Part shown: positions 24,870-37,555 of the stretch, piece by piece
Layout: every line of letters begins with the position of its first letter
How positions within the stretch are numbered: the stretch's first letter is position 1
DNA from: Caprimulgus europaeus
Taxonomy: Eukaryota; Chordata; Aves; Caprimulgiformes; Caprimulgidae
Assembly: GCA_907165065.1 (NCBI GenBank)
Contig: OU015524.1
Coordinates: 60,367,295 to 60,431,294, forward strand
Direction of reading: 5' to 3'
Length of the DNA stretch: 64,000 bases
The notes under the pieces: generated by a model
Told to the model about the DNA's origin: nothing
Database searches by the model: none
The model's input: only the letters and a program-made list of their open reading frames with translations
Program-made: the position numbers and the translations under genes

Positions 24870-27800
24870 CTAGAAAAATCCCAATGGGCTTCAGTCAATC
24901 TAGCCTAAATCTCCCTATGCAAGGAAAGAAAACTTACTCTTTTTTTTTTTTTCATTTTATTCAAATATAAACATAACAATATATGCAGAGTAGGGAGAAT
25001 TGCATATTAGCTGCCTCTGTGTTCTTTTCTTCAAATATTTTTTTCTGTCTCCATTTTCTGATGTGTTAATTTGGGAAAATTACATTTACCCTGATCCATG
25101 TAACTGCATTAACTATCTTATGTTCACAACATCAGTACACAACCTAAATATGTGGCTATTCATACTGAGTTTTTTTTTCCTATGGATCACTTAACTAAAT
25201 ACATGGAAATCTGTATTTTTTTCTCTCTCTCTCTGTCTCCCTCTCTCTCCGCATTTTGAAGTAATGCAACTGAAAAGCATACGGGTTTTTTTTCCATTTC
25301 TGAGCAATTGAAGAAAATATCATTATCCGCTGGAATTTCAGTTTTTGGCCTTTCTTTCAAAGTTCTCCTTGAAACCTAATACTAAAATCAATCAATGAGC
25401 TAAAGAAGCATCACTTTCAATTTGTGGCACTTTGCTTACCTTTAAATTGTACTGGGAGAATAACTGATATCAGCTTTTACATGACTGCTATGAATAACAT
25501 GTAACTAAATAAATAGTTTCTAAAAAAAATTAATCAGCAAATCTTTTAAAACTAATTCCTATTGCAACTAGAAATTACATCTAGGTATTCTGGAGACTAT
25601 TGAAGACTACAAAAGAAATTTTAATTCTTTTGCCAGTGTTTAATACACTCGAGTCACCACTAACGTTGATGCAGATCACAACACATTGCTTTTTCAAATC
25701 TTAGAAAGTTTTAAAGCTGTAGAAATGCAATGCTGTACAAATTGATTGTGTTTCTTGTCAACTGAGGAGATTTGATCTGCAGACTATTGAAACATTTGTA
25801 TTACAAGGCCTTTCGGAGTAAAATTACTTCAGTTAATTCTGTTCTCTTTAAAAATTAAAGCCTTCTTTACCCTAAATTGCTCTTAGTTCCAAAACTATCA
25901 CACAGTAACACAAATATGAAAACATAGTTAAATATATATAATATTTTGATAGTAGAACTATTGACATAAGATTCACTTTATTTTTAGTTTATAAATTCAT
26001 TTATTCTCTACTGTAATTTTTATGAGATAAAACTCAACAATATCAGTCACTGCATAAAAAGCAAAGATGTTGCCTGCAACTATTTGTATGGAGATAACAA
26101 ATACTTTGTGACATTTAGACCTCATTACAAATCCATAGAAAGTGACCTTTGCAATGATTTACAGGAACTTAAATATCCAGATGAAATTAGTGAAGTTTGC
26201 TCGTAATTACTTATTCAGAAAGTCCCATTAAAAGTGCCACATGCTATAGTATAATCACATGCAAAAAAGCACTCTCTGTCCTCCTTCTGATGCAGCTATT
26301 CATGATGATTTTGTTTCATTTTTTGTAACAATGGCATAGTAGAGCATCTTCAGAGGTAAAGCTTTTTCTCCAGGATTAGTTAAAGAGTAAACTCCATGGT
26401 GGTTAGGTCAGAAGCTGAATTCAGCACATCTGAAAAATTCTGCCAGCTGCATTTTAACACCTTCAGACACCTAATACACTTCATTTCTGTGAGCATTTTT
26501 CTTCTCCCAATTAACCTAGTGGGATCTTAATCATGTAGTTTGTCAAGATCAGTCTCACATTTCAGTTTGCTGGTATATTTATTCTCTGACTTTTAATACC
26601 TTATATAAGTATTTTAGAATAAAAATAAATGATAATAATAGTGCAATCTTATTAGGTAATTATGTAATGATCATTATTAGTTAATATACCATAGTGTCAG
26701 TTAAACAGTCTATCACAATATAGTATGCTACCATTTGGTAAGGTTTAATTTCCAGATTCATTTTAAAGCAAAGTTATCATTGTATAAACAAGAATGAATT
26801 ATATCAGTGAGATTTTGTAAAAAAAAAACAAAGCCAAACTCACAGATTATAGTCTGATAAGGAGAAGAAAAACAGTATAAATAACTTGTGTCTACATTGC
26901 TTAAGAATAATAAACTACAAAGTGATGCCACATGTATGCAAAAAAATGACAGCTGATCTCAATTTACTAGTCCTCAGTCATGGAAAAAGATGCACAAAAT
27001 GTATATCTCATAAGTACCAGTTTAGTAAAGCATTAAAGAAATTTAACTTCAAGCATGTAAGTATTCCTACTGAAGGCAATGGACGTTGTTTAAGTCAACA
27101 GCACTACTGTGTGCTTAAATGGCAGATAAACGAGTTTGGAGAAAGTGGGGGGGGGGGGGGGAAGGCATCTACTTAAGCACTATGCATCTGAGGCCTCCTT
27201 AATAAAAATGAGTCACAGAGAAGCTTAACCATCTTCCTCCACTGGGACAGAGGCAGTGAGAGAGAGACAAAGTACAATGTAGAACATTTATGTTTAGAAA
27301 CTGTCATCTCAGCAACAACAGGACTATGCTTCTCTGCAGTAGAAAATTCAGTGGATAAAAAATAGTAGTTTTCACATAAATCTAAAAAAGCAAGGACTTT
27401 GGATATTTTTTCTTTTCTTTTTTATATATATATAAAGTGTGGTTTATCCCTAAACAACTTTTAATTTCTACATATTTGCTTTCAGAATGTTCCTATTTTG
27501 GCCCCTTAATAGTAATAATCTTGATGGCTTCTGACTATGTGTTTCATTAGCATAAAAGGCTTAATCCCATATAAAAATTCTGGCCTAGGGCTCCTCACTT
27601 ATCTTATACTGATTTTCCCTTTACTTCATTACACTTTCTTTCCTGTTCTGACTTCCTGTATTCCCAGAAAACTGCCCTTGGTGCTGAAAGTTTACAGTTT
27701 GGATTTTGTATAGATTTGTACTTGTTAATATTTTATTCATTTTTTCAAGGCTTATGGCAAAAAAAAATTGCCTTCTCTTAGTGCTTTTTTGTGCAACCTG

Positions 27801-29442
27801 CTCTAGAGGATAATGTTTCAGACTATTACGTGATATGGAGTTAACTGACTCTCTAAAAGGCTCAGGAAACTTGCAGGTGCATTCTACTTTGCATCTGGAG
27901 TATCCCATACTCTGGTATAATGTCATATCAAATGAACAGCTTTGAACACCTGTTTTTCCTGGGAATTAAAAAGAATAACAGTGATGATTGAGCTCCAGAA
28001 GTTAATCTTACAAATTACACTAGATTTTTTTAATTTAGTTACAGATTTTTGGACAATATAGAGAATTTGACTTCCTAGTCGTGTATCTGGTGGGGCTTTC
28101 CCTGCAGAGGAGGTTGATGATACTGGACCAAAGTCTCTTTTGCCTCTGACAGTGTGTTTCCTAAAGGAAAATTATTACATAAACTACAAAATATAAGGAA
28201 ATTTAAGAAAATATTAAGAAAATCCTAAATTTTCCCTATTGCTTTGTAGTATTTGTGTACCATCTTGGGGAGGAAGAGCACCATCTTGTACAAAAAGAGT
28301 ACAAGATATTGCTATGAATAAAAAGACTGACTAACCTGAAAATTACAGAAGACACAGGGAAAAAATATTAAGACACAGTTCCAAAGCAGTAATATGTTCT
28401 CTTTGCTGCGTTTATTACATTTACACCTTGTCTTTACACAAGTGCTAATATTTACATGGAAAACCTAATCTGTTTGTCATATATTTTTGCTAAATGTAAG
28501 TGAAATCTAAACAAACCTGAAACTTCAATGTAGATTTTTACTCATGCATAACTGAAGTCAGAATTAAATCCTTAAAAATGTAACTATTAATCAGTTTCGA
28601 TGAAAGTAATAACTTCAACTGTCCAGTTAACACTATAACTTCCCAACTAATTTTCAGGTCACTAGGCAATATATTTAACATCTCAGATGAAAATGTGTGG
28701 AAGGAAAAGCAACACAACTACTCTAATATTTTCTAAATATGTTAAGTTTTTATTTGATACATCTTTACCTTCTTTACCTCTACCCTCCCTATTTTTTCAA
28801 TCTTAGTTTATTTCTGTGTTAGCCTGGACTACACACATTTTTTTTAACTTTTTTTAATTACATGGATTTGGGCTACTGTAGCTTCAGATGGATGTTGAAA
28901 TCAGAAATATTACCCACACAAAAAAAAATTCTCTGTCTTTGAAGCCCCTTTGGTAGCAACACTTGAGTTTGGTTTTGGAAGTTAGTCTGCTCAAATTATT
29001 CAAATAAAGAATGGAATGGGTGTTGCACAAACACTCACAGAGTGTACCCATCTCTTCCATAGGGCAATGTTTACATGGGGACTGAAACCTCTTGTACAAG
29101 GAGGCCAATCAGAGTCAGGAGTCTCCACTGCAAAGGTCCCTGCAAGATCATCTCCAGTGAGACTGGGAGATGGAGCCCAGTTGGTCCATGGACCTGCATG
29201 ACCACTGCAGTGCATGCATGATCCATTTCTATTTGTTCTCTTAAATCATGTGCAAAATATCTCCTAGTTGTCTTAACTGTATACAGTAGATTGTCCTATC
29301 TGATCATTACTGCATTTGTAGGAACAGTTTATGCTATTTCAAATTGCCTATGTACAGTTCAGTCATTTCTATAGCAGGGAATGACAGGGACATGCCTGCC
29401 ATAATCAGATTATTCACCCAGTGAGTTAATCAACACATCTTT
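24870..29442. other. Unique non-coding DNA
   Basis: AT-rich sequence with a CT-rich stretch at about 25218-25250, an A run near 26819-26829 and a poly-G tract listed separately. Open frames such as 26886-27176 (96 codons) and the minus-strand 27621-27926 (101 codons) have no recognisable domain and no flanking gene structure. Confidence 0.6.
27147..27161 (+). repeat. G15 homopolymer
   Basis: Fifteen consecutive G in an AT-rich setting. Long G runs are much rarer than A or T runs in vertebrate DNA and can form quadruplex structures between strands or with slipped loops. Confidence 0.9.
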
Positions 29443-30736
29443 AAGAAAGGGAGAAAGGAAGACCTAGGGAATTACAGGCTGGTGAACCTCACCTCTGTGC
29501 CTGGGAAGATCATGGAGCAGATCCTTCTGGAAACTATGTCAAGGCAGATTGTGAGATGAAGAGGTGATCTGAAACAGCCAACACTACTTTACCAGGGGCA
29601 GATCATGCATCAGTGGACAAAGGAAGGGTAATTAACGTCATCTACCTGGACTTGTGCAAGGGCCTCTACATGGTCCCACACCACATTCTTATCTCTAAAT
29701 TGGAGAGTTATGAATTCGAAGGCTGGACAATCTGATGGATAAAGAATTGGCTAGATGGTGGCAGCAAGATGGTTGTAGTGAATGGCTCTATGTCCAGGTG
29801 GAGGCCAGTGATAAGCGGTGTCTTCTAGGGGTCAGTCTTGGGGCCAGTGCTCTTCAACATCTTTATCAATGACCTGGATAGCAGGACTGAGTGCATGCTC
29901 GACAAGTTTGCCAATGACACCTAGCTGAAAAGTGCAGTTGATACAAGAGATGGAAGGAATGCCATCCAGAGGGACCTGGACAGGCTTGAAAAGTGGGCCC
30001 ACAAGAACTTAATGAGGTTCAACAAAGCCAGGTGCAAGGTTTTGCATCTGGGTTGGGGTAATCCCAGGTATGTGTATAGATTGGGAGAAGAACCCATTGA
30101 AAGCAGCCCTGCTGAGAAGGACTTGGGAGTCCTGGTGGACGAGAAGCTTGAGATGAGCCAGCAATGTGTGATTGCAGCCTAGAAGGCCAACTGTATCCTG
30201 GGTTTCATCAAAAGGTCCCATCTGGAATACTGCATCCAAGCCTGGAGCCCCCAACACAAGGAAGATGTAGAGCTGTTGGAGAGGGTCCAGAGGAAAGCCA
30301 TGAAGATAATCAGAGGGTTAGAACACCTCTCTTGTGAAGAAAGGTTGAGGAAGCTGGCCTTGTTTAGCTTGGAGAAGAGAAGACACTGGGGAGACCTCAT
30401 TGTAGCCTTTCAGTACTGGAACTGAACTTATAAACAGGAGGGAAAGCGACTTTTCACATGGGCAGATAGTGATAGGACAAGGAGAAATGGTTTTAAACTA
30501 AAAAAGGGGAGATTTAGGTTAGATATTAGAAGGAAATTTTTCACCCAGAGGGTGGATAGGCACAAGACAGATTGCCCAACGAAGTTGTGGAGGCCCCATC
30601 CCTGGAGGCATTCAAGGCCAAGTTGGATGGGATCCTGGGCAGCCTGATGTAAGGGTTGGCAACCCTGTCCACAGGGTTGGAACTAGATGATCATTAAGGT
30701 CCCTTCCAATACAAGCCATTATATGATTGTATGATC
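29443..30736 (+). mobile_element. CR1 LINE with decayed reverse transcriptase
   Basis: The longest CR1 copy in the window, about 1.3 kb. It keeps the C-terminal part of the reverse transcriptase gene. One + frame near 29470 reads [20 protein letters not shown], and one near 29830 reads [16 protein letters not shown], both typical of CR1 ORF2. The catalytic FADD motif near 29911 has become FAND and is followed by a stop codon, and other stops and indels break the frame. A segment between the first two motifs seems to be missing. The 3' untranslated part ends with GGTCCCTTCCAAT and degraded octamers. Its 3' wording (GGAGGCATTCAAGGCC) differs from the copies at 18.7 and 21.4 kb, so it is probably another subfamily. 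Confidence 0.94.
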
Positions 30737-33700
30737 TTAAGCGTAAAGACTGTGCCAATCGGTTGGTTTGGGGTCAGCAGGAGCTGCCTGGGGGAATCTC
30801 CAGGACTGTCTGAGCTCCTGTAACAGTCAGTCAAATGCTTTACTGTGAAGCTGGCCAGTAGTGCAGTCCATCACCTTATTTCAAGTCAGTTCACAGTCTC
30901 AACCTACAAAACAGTACCTGGGGAGTGCCTGGACTAACAGGGAATTGGTAAGTATCCTGAATATGTACGTGCACACACCCACGATCTGGATGCTCATCTA
31001 TGTAACAGCTGTAACAAGACAACTTTTAATTTCATGTTTAAATCACCATTATAACTTATGTTCCCTGTATCTTGTGTCATGGGTCAAATGCTATAAAACT
31101 ACTTTTGCAGTATCACCAAGATAAAAAAATAGCAGTATGTGTGGTCACCACTGGAATGCTTCACATGTGTTAAAAAAACTGTTATCTTGTTTTCAAAAGA
31201 TTGTAGAAAAGGTAGCTTACAAGTAGTAGGGAGGTATACAGAAGGTTTTACTGAGAAAAGATCTGCATACAGTTATTGTTAGAAGTAAGTGTAGATGCAG
31301 CCTGGACTGTCAAGTATGAAAATAAGAAATATGCGAATGTGAGAAAAACAGTGACTAAAGAAGTCAACACACAAAGTTGTAAAGAGTCCACAGTAATCTA
31401 TTTACTGAAATAAGAATCTATTTATTTAATAGCTTTAACAGTGAGAAATGAATGAACATCTAAGCATACTCGGTATAAGTTACAAATGGAAAGTGAGACT
31501 TCAAATGTTCATATACTGTAATGTAAGTAGCTAATTCTGCATGTGTCATGTGAAGGTTTTCTCATTCAGGTCAGCTGAGGAAGAAAGAAATCAAGTAACA
31601 AATTCTCAGTCAGTGGTGGAGCCGTTTCTAACAAGAATCCTAAGTCTGTTCTTCCTCATCTCAAGAGCAATTGACCAACATACGCAGCTATTGCAATCAG
31701 CTTTGTTCCTTTTCTTATTTTATCATTTGCCACCATCCAAGCTAAAAATGGCAATGCTCTTATCATAAGTTCCCATATTTCAGCTTTCATTCCTAGGCAG
31801 ATTCCATCTAATGGGCTCAGATTAATTATATTATTTCTAACAATGTTGTTTTCTTGAAGGTACTGCAACGTCTGCCACTTCACTCTGCTGAGTAACTCCT
31901 AGCTAGTTTGTGTTGCACCACCTCCAGGCACTACCCACCAACAATCATGCAAGATTATACAGTGCTACTACACCTCCTCGGCCTTCTAAGAGTATTTTCT
32001 GCACTATTTATTTTTTTCCTAGAAGATCAGCTGTAAAAAATCTTTTTTATGAAGGTATGTCCTGCCTTTACAATTCTTCCAGCTTCACTAGCTCATCATT
32101 TCTGCTCAGCACCATAGCACAACTAATTTTTTTGGTTATGGTACCATCTTATTTTATTTCCATCCGGTCAATGTGTAGTTATGGTAAAGTAAGGGACAGA
32201 GAGAGAGGAGAAAAGTAAATATTCACCTAACGCAGCTAGCTAAGTCTGTCTTCTTCTTAGACAGAAGTTCAATACCATTATTTAGGCTAAGTGAAACCCT
32301 GTCTTTGTCTATAACAGTTCCAGTTAGTTACTGAAAAGAAAACTACAGTCTTTCAAACCCATCATTACTGTTACTACTGTTATGGTAGATCAAGTAATAT
32401 TTTCCTCTTTCTACTTTCATGGTTTCTCACACATGCATATGTATAACTGCATATGTCATGACCTGAAAAATCCAGGCACATATTAGAGTGGATCTTGATA
32501 ATATAAAAATAGCCCATATGTTATGTAATCTGTCCTTTTTGGAGTAAAGAACTTGAAGAGTCTGTTCAAATATTTGTCTGACCCTGTCTATTTCAAAAGC
32601 TAAAGAAATACCAAAAAGACTATGCAACAATGCTACACAGCTAAGGTATCTTAATTCTTGATCATTCAGAGACAGCTAATGAAGAGATAATCATAAGGTA
32701 ACCTGGACAAACTACTTCAGTGACCTCTGCCAGTCAATGTCATCTTTTTATCTCAAATTTCTACATCCACCACTGTATAGTTTACATCATCATTCTCTGA
32801 CTGTTGACATAAAAGTAATAAATAAAAAATACTGTTATTTTATACATCCATCAGGGAATTTCCCTGAATTCTTACTGTTCAATATCTCCAACATCCTCTC
32901 TTCAAAAAATCTACTTATTCAATGAGGATATAAACTGTCAATACAGAAAGAATTCTTTTCCATATGATGTTAAAATATTTCTAACATGCTTTGCTCATAA
33001 CTTGACTTCAGATGATCTAAACTATCTATCTTCTTTGCTTTGCTGCAAAAACACCATTTGAAATGACCTTATAACAGAGTCACATTTTTTTTTACATAAA
33101 GATAAATTCAGATCTAGAGACACCCAGTCTCTCAGTTATGAGATTCCTAAGAACCTTAATCATATTGATCTGAATCTGTTCATGACTGAAACCTACCTTT
33201 CTCTCACAGTCAAGAGTTAAGTCTTTATCTATTGACTTATTTACATACCCAAAGAGGAACCTGGAAAAGCCTCAGCCATGATGTAGATAAAATTTGTCAC
33301 CTTGCTGCTTCTGCTGCATATTTTATCTTCATTCTGACAATGTGAAATCTGACGGCTGCAGATGAAGAGCTAACACACAAGAGAGAGAGGGACATTTAAG
33401 AACCAATTAGCTCTATCCAACAAGACACAGAAATTAATACATTATATAGTATTACTGATTATTATAAGTAGTAGGGAAAATAAAAGCAAAAGTGAATAGA
33501 ACACTTACTTTTTGCAACATAAAATTTTGGAGGATTTTGAATTTTCTCCTAGAAAATAAAGCAGCCAAAAATACAAGAGACTAAATTTATGCAGCATTAC
33601 ACAATATCACATAACCTGGGAAAATCCTACAGAAAAAAATAAAATTGCTCTTTTGAAAAATACAATATGTATGTTTCTATCATCTAGGGAATCAGTATCA

Positions 33701-36700
33701 AATATGATCCCTGTGTGATGCTGAGGTTAGATTGTACAGAACTTATTTACTTTGCATTAATCCTATCTGTGACCAACAACTTGTCCCAAATATCCACACT
33801 TACAATTACTTTTTTTTTTTTTTTTAACATCTTTCAAATGTTCTACCAACCTTAAAATGCTTCCAGGTCTGACTTCCTCTTACATGCTTTCATCCCAGGA
33901 TAAATGCTAGAAGAGCTCCAATCCATAAAAATCACTATTTCCAACCTTCTATGATTCCACCCTGTAGAAGGCTACCTTTTTCTTTTTCTCTCTCTTTTTT
34001 TTTTAGCATTTAGTTTTGTTGTTTGTTTGGTTGTTTTTCTTATTCAAGAAGGTCCCTATTCCCTCAGCATGAATAGTAAGATGAGACTTCCCAGCTATAC
34101 AAAATTTCCTACATTGCTTTCCACATCATATACTCCACAGAGCTTGTTCAGTGCAATATGTTTTTTGACAAGAGTTTCCTGAATTACATCCATTAAGGCA
34201 ATGTAATAAAAAGGTTGTACAGTGGGTTTGGTGGGGTTTTTTTTTTTCTTTTTTAATTACTAAATATACTGTGACTGTCCAACAGAAAAGACTGTTACAA
34301 TTCACTTATAATACATGCACTAACCTTAACACTTTTTCCATTGAAATTATACGTATAAAATTTACTGGAAACTTTTTCCATGAAAACTAACAGATTTTTA
34401 GAAACTACATTTTTCTTACAAATGAATGCCATGGAAAATTCTAGAATCAACATTTGCATCTCGTTTCTATTGACATCATTAGTCTTCAACTTTACTTTCT
34501 ATTTTCTCTGCCTTCAGCTTCCACTTATCACCATTTTCAGTAGAGAGCATTCAAAATTCCATTTAGTTATTATTCCCCTTTCACCTACCTCTTACCTCTT
34601 GTTTGTTACAAAAACCCTCTTGATAAATAATCTCCTACCTGTAGTCCTATCTTTTCTTTTTACTGTCCATAAAAGTATTACATAGCACTAAATAAAAGCA
34701 AATTTTTTTGTGCTACAATACTTCTTTTACCTCTGGGAAAATTGTCCACATCATCTTTGTGATAATGAGTGCTTAGAAAGTTCCCAGAAAAAGAGGTAAT
34801 TTATTTTTCTAAACACTTCTCTGGAAATATAATCTTGATGTATCAGTGGGGTTTTTTGTCTTTTTGCACATCTACAGGTCATATCAGGTATCTCTTTTAC
34901 ACTCTCCAGCTGAATTTCCCATCTCACTCCAGCTTCCTCACCTTCAGTATGGTTCTCATGCTTCTTTTTCCTTTTACTGTCACATGGTCCTCCCAGAACT
35001 TTCAGGAGCTCCATAATTTCTCCACTATACATTACTCTCAACACCTTTCCACCTAATAGCTGTCTCCTGCTCTACATTTTCTCTCACAGTACCCTGAAAT
35101 CTTCTGACTAACAAACTGCAAGGTTGGCCCAAGGAGCAATATTCATTATTTCAGCTCAGGCTTATCTTACTAAATGTGATCATTTCATCTCATATGCCTA
35201 GTCATCTTCCTTGTTAATCTCTTATCTTGAACCAATACTGTTTTTTTATATTGTCTATGTGCAGACAACAGGACCTGATTTCTAAGGAGGAAAAAATCAC
35301 AGCAAAAAGGCAAAATGTCTTGGAGTTTTTTTGGTTTTAATTTGATTTTTAGTCAAAGGCAGTGTTCTCACCTGAATATGAATTATTCTTCACCACAAAT
35401 ATTGGCACAGATGGATTTTTCTCATCACCGTTTACTGTAGTGATCTTTCTATTTTTCTAATATTAAGTAGCCCTTCTCTCACTTCTGTTTTATGGAAATA
35501 TTTTTCTCTTCGTCCCTTTTTACATGTTCCTGTTCTTGCTCAGTTGCATGTCAGCCAAGGTAAATGTTCTGGCTTCATTCAACAAACCTCAGATATTTTC
35601 ATTTTATTTTCTAGATATTTTTTGAGATATGAACTTGTTAAATCCCTGATAAATTTTGACATTTGCTATAACTTCATTCCATTTAATGACTTGAATTTTC
35701 CTTAGGCATTTGCCTCAAAGACATTTAGGTGACTGTCTATATCATTGATGAATTTTAAGTTTTCATATCCATATATTAAGGTGAAAATAATATTTGAATG
35801 GAAGATTTATATAAAGAGTATACTTTCAACAAAATTGGAACAGGAACTCTTTGCAAAAAAAAAAACTTTACAAAGAGAAAAACACACCAATGTACAAAGT
35901 ACCTAAAAAAGCAGATCCAGAGATCATTTTATAATGTACACAAAGTCTGTCCTTACAGAGAAAAACTAGGTTGACATGTAACTTTTTAGTAAAGATGGGT
36001 GACAAATTTGCCTCCACAATGTTCTTAAGTCATCCTTAATATTCTTGAGTTTGTCATTCCTTCAATCAATTTTCTTCACAGTTTTTGCAATAGAAAATTA
36101 GATAGTGCAGTTACATAAAGCTAAGGAGACCTAGATTCTGTTCCCTTTTCTTCCTAAGGGAATTTGAACCAAAACCTCCCCACCATATATGCCTTAACTT
36201 TAAGCCTACAAGGTATTGTGAAAGGCAAATTCTTCCTCATCAAGGTCTTCCACTTTTCATTAAATATCTAAACATTTCTTTAAACCTAGTTTAATGGATA
36301 TTTGGTTGGTTGGGTTTTTTCTATAGTTGAACAGCATCAACAGATAAAAATGAGATCATTCTATCTCAGACTACCTGATAATTTGGTGATTTAGCTCTTT
36401 TACAGGAAGTATTTATTGGATTTAAGTGCAGTTGGTCCTGCCTTGGGTTGAGAACATGGAAAAGAAGATCTCTCATCTTTCCACCCTTTTTTGATGAGTG
36501 TTCATTTCACCTCCAGGCAGAGGTACAAATTGAACCAAATCCCCTGTAACCTTAGTGAACGACTCACTCACTGGACTGTGGTGAAATTCCATGACTTATT
36601 TATGAACAAAACACATAATTTTCATTGTTTTTCTTACAATTTTCCAGAAAAGAAGTATTTTGTTTTTAAATGAAATGTTACTTTAGACAGGAAATAAATC

Positions 36701-36816
36701 CTTACCTGACAACATTTCCAATCTTTATTTTTTTTTCATTTTCAGCACCAACTATCACTTACTGAAAAATGGACTAATTCTTCTACCCAGCCCCTATATA
36801 TAGCAGAGGAAGATTT
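30737..36816. other. Unique AT-rich non-coding DNA
   Basis: About 6 kb without a recognised gene or mobile element. It includes T-rich runs near 33809-33825 and 33994-34003. Open frames of around 100 codons (31910-32218, 34380-34685, and 34751-35056 on both strands) overlap one another and are rich in Phe, Leu and Ser, as expected from AT- and pyrimidine-rich DNA. Confidence 0.6.
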
Positions 36817-37555
36817 GGAAAGGAAGAAAGGAAGAAAGGAAGAAAGGAAGAAAGGAAGAAAGGAAGGAAGAAAGGAAGGAAGAAAGGAAGGAAGAAAGGA
36901 AGGAAGAAAGGAAGGAAGAAAGAAAGAAAGGAAGAAAGAAAGAAAGGAAGAAAGGAAGAAAGAAAGGAAGAAAGAAAGGAAGAAAGAAAGGAAGAAAGAA
37001 AGGAAGGAAGAAAGAAAGGAAGAAAGAAAGGAAGAAAGAAAGAAAGAAAGGAAGAAAGGAAGAAAGGAAGAAAGAAAGAAAGAAAGGAAGAAAGGAAGAA
37101 AGAAAGAAAGGAAGAAAGGAAGAAAGAAAGGAAGAAAGGAAGAAAGGAAGAAAGGAAGAAAGGAAGAAAGGAAGAAAGGAAGAAAGGAAGAAAGAAAGGA
37201 AGAAAGAAAGGAAGAAAGAAAGAAAGAAAGGAAGAAAGAAAGGAAGAAAGAAAGAAAGAAAGGAAGAAAGAAAGAAAGAAAGAAAGAAAGGAAGAAAGGA
37301 AGGAAGAAAGGAAGAAAGGAAGAAAGGAAGAAAGGAAGAAAGGAAGAAAGGAAGAAAGGAAGAAAGGAAGAAAGGAAGAAAGAAAGGAAGAAAGGAAGAA
37401 AGGAAGAAAGAAAGAAAGGAAGAAAGAAAGAAAGAAAGAAAGGAAGAAAGAAAGAAAGAAAGGAAGAAAGAAAGAAAGAAAGAAAGAAAGGAAGAAAGAA
37501 AGGAAGAAAGAAAGGAAGAAAGAAAGAAAGGAAGAAAGGAAGAAAGAAAGAAAAG
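36817..37555 (+). repeat. 739-bp uninterrupted purine tract of GGAA/GAAA tetramers
   Basis: Every base from 36817 to 37555 on the + strand is A or G. The tract is built from GGAA and GAAA in changing order: blocks of the 8-mer GGAAGAAA (36822-36860, about 37130-37195 and 37299-37380), a block of the 12-mer GGAAGGAAGAAA (about 36861-36915), and blocks dominated by GGAAGAAAGAAA. Such a homopurine-homopyrimidine tract can form intramolecular triplexes (H-DNA), and each GGAA is an ETS core. Both strands happen to be open for over 250 codons (Lys-Glu-Arg repeats on one, Phe-Leu-Ser-Pro on the other). This is a by-product of the repeat, not a gene. Confidence 0.97.
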
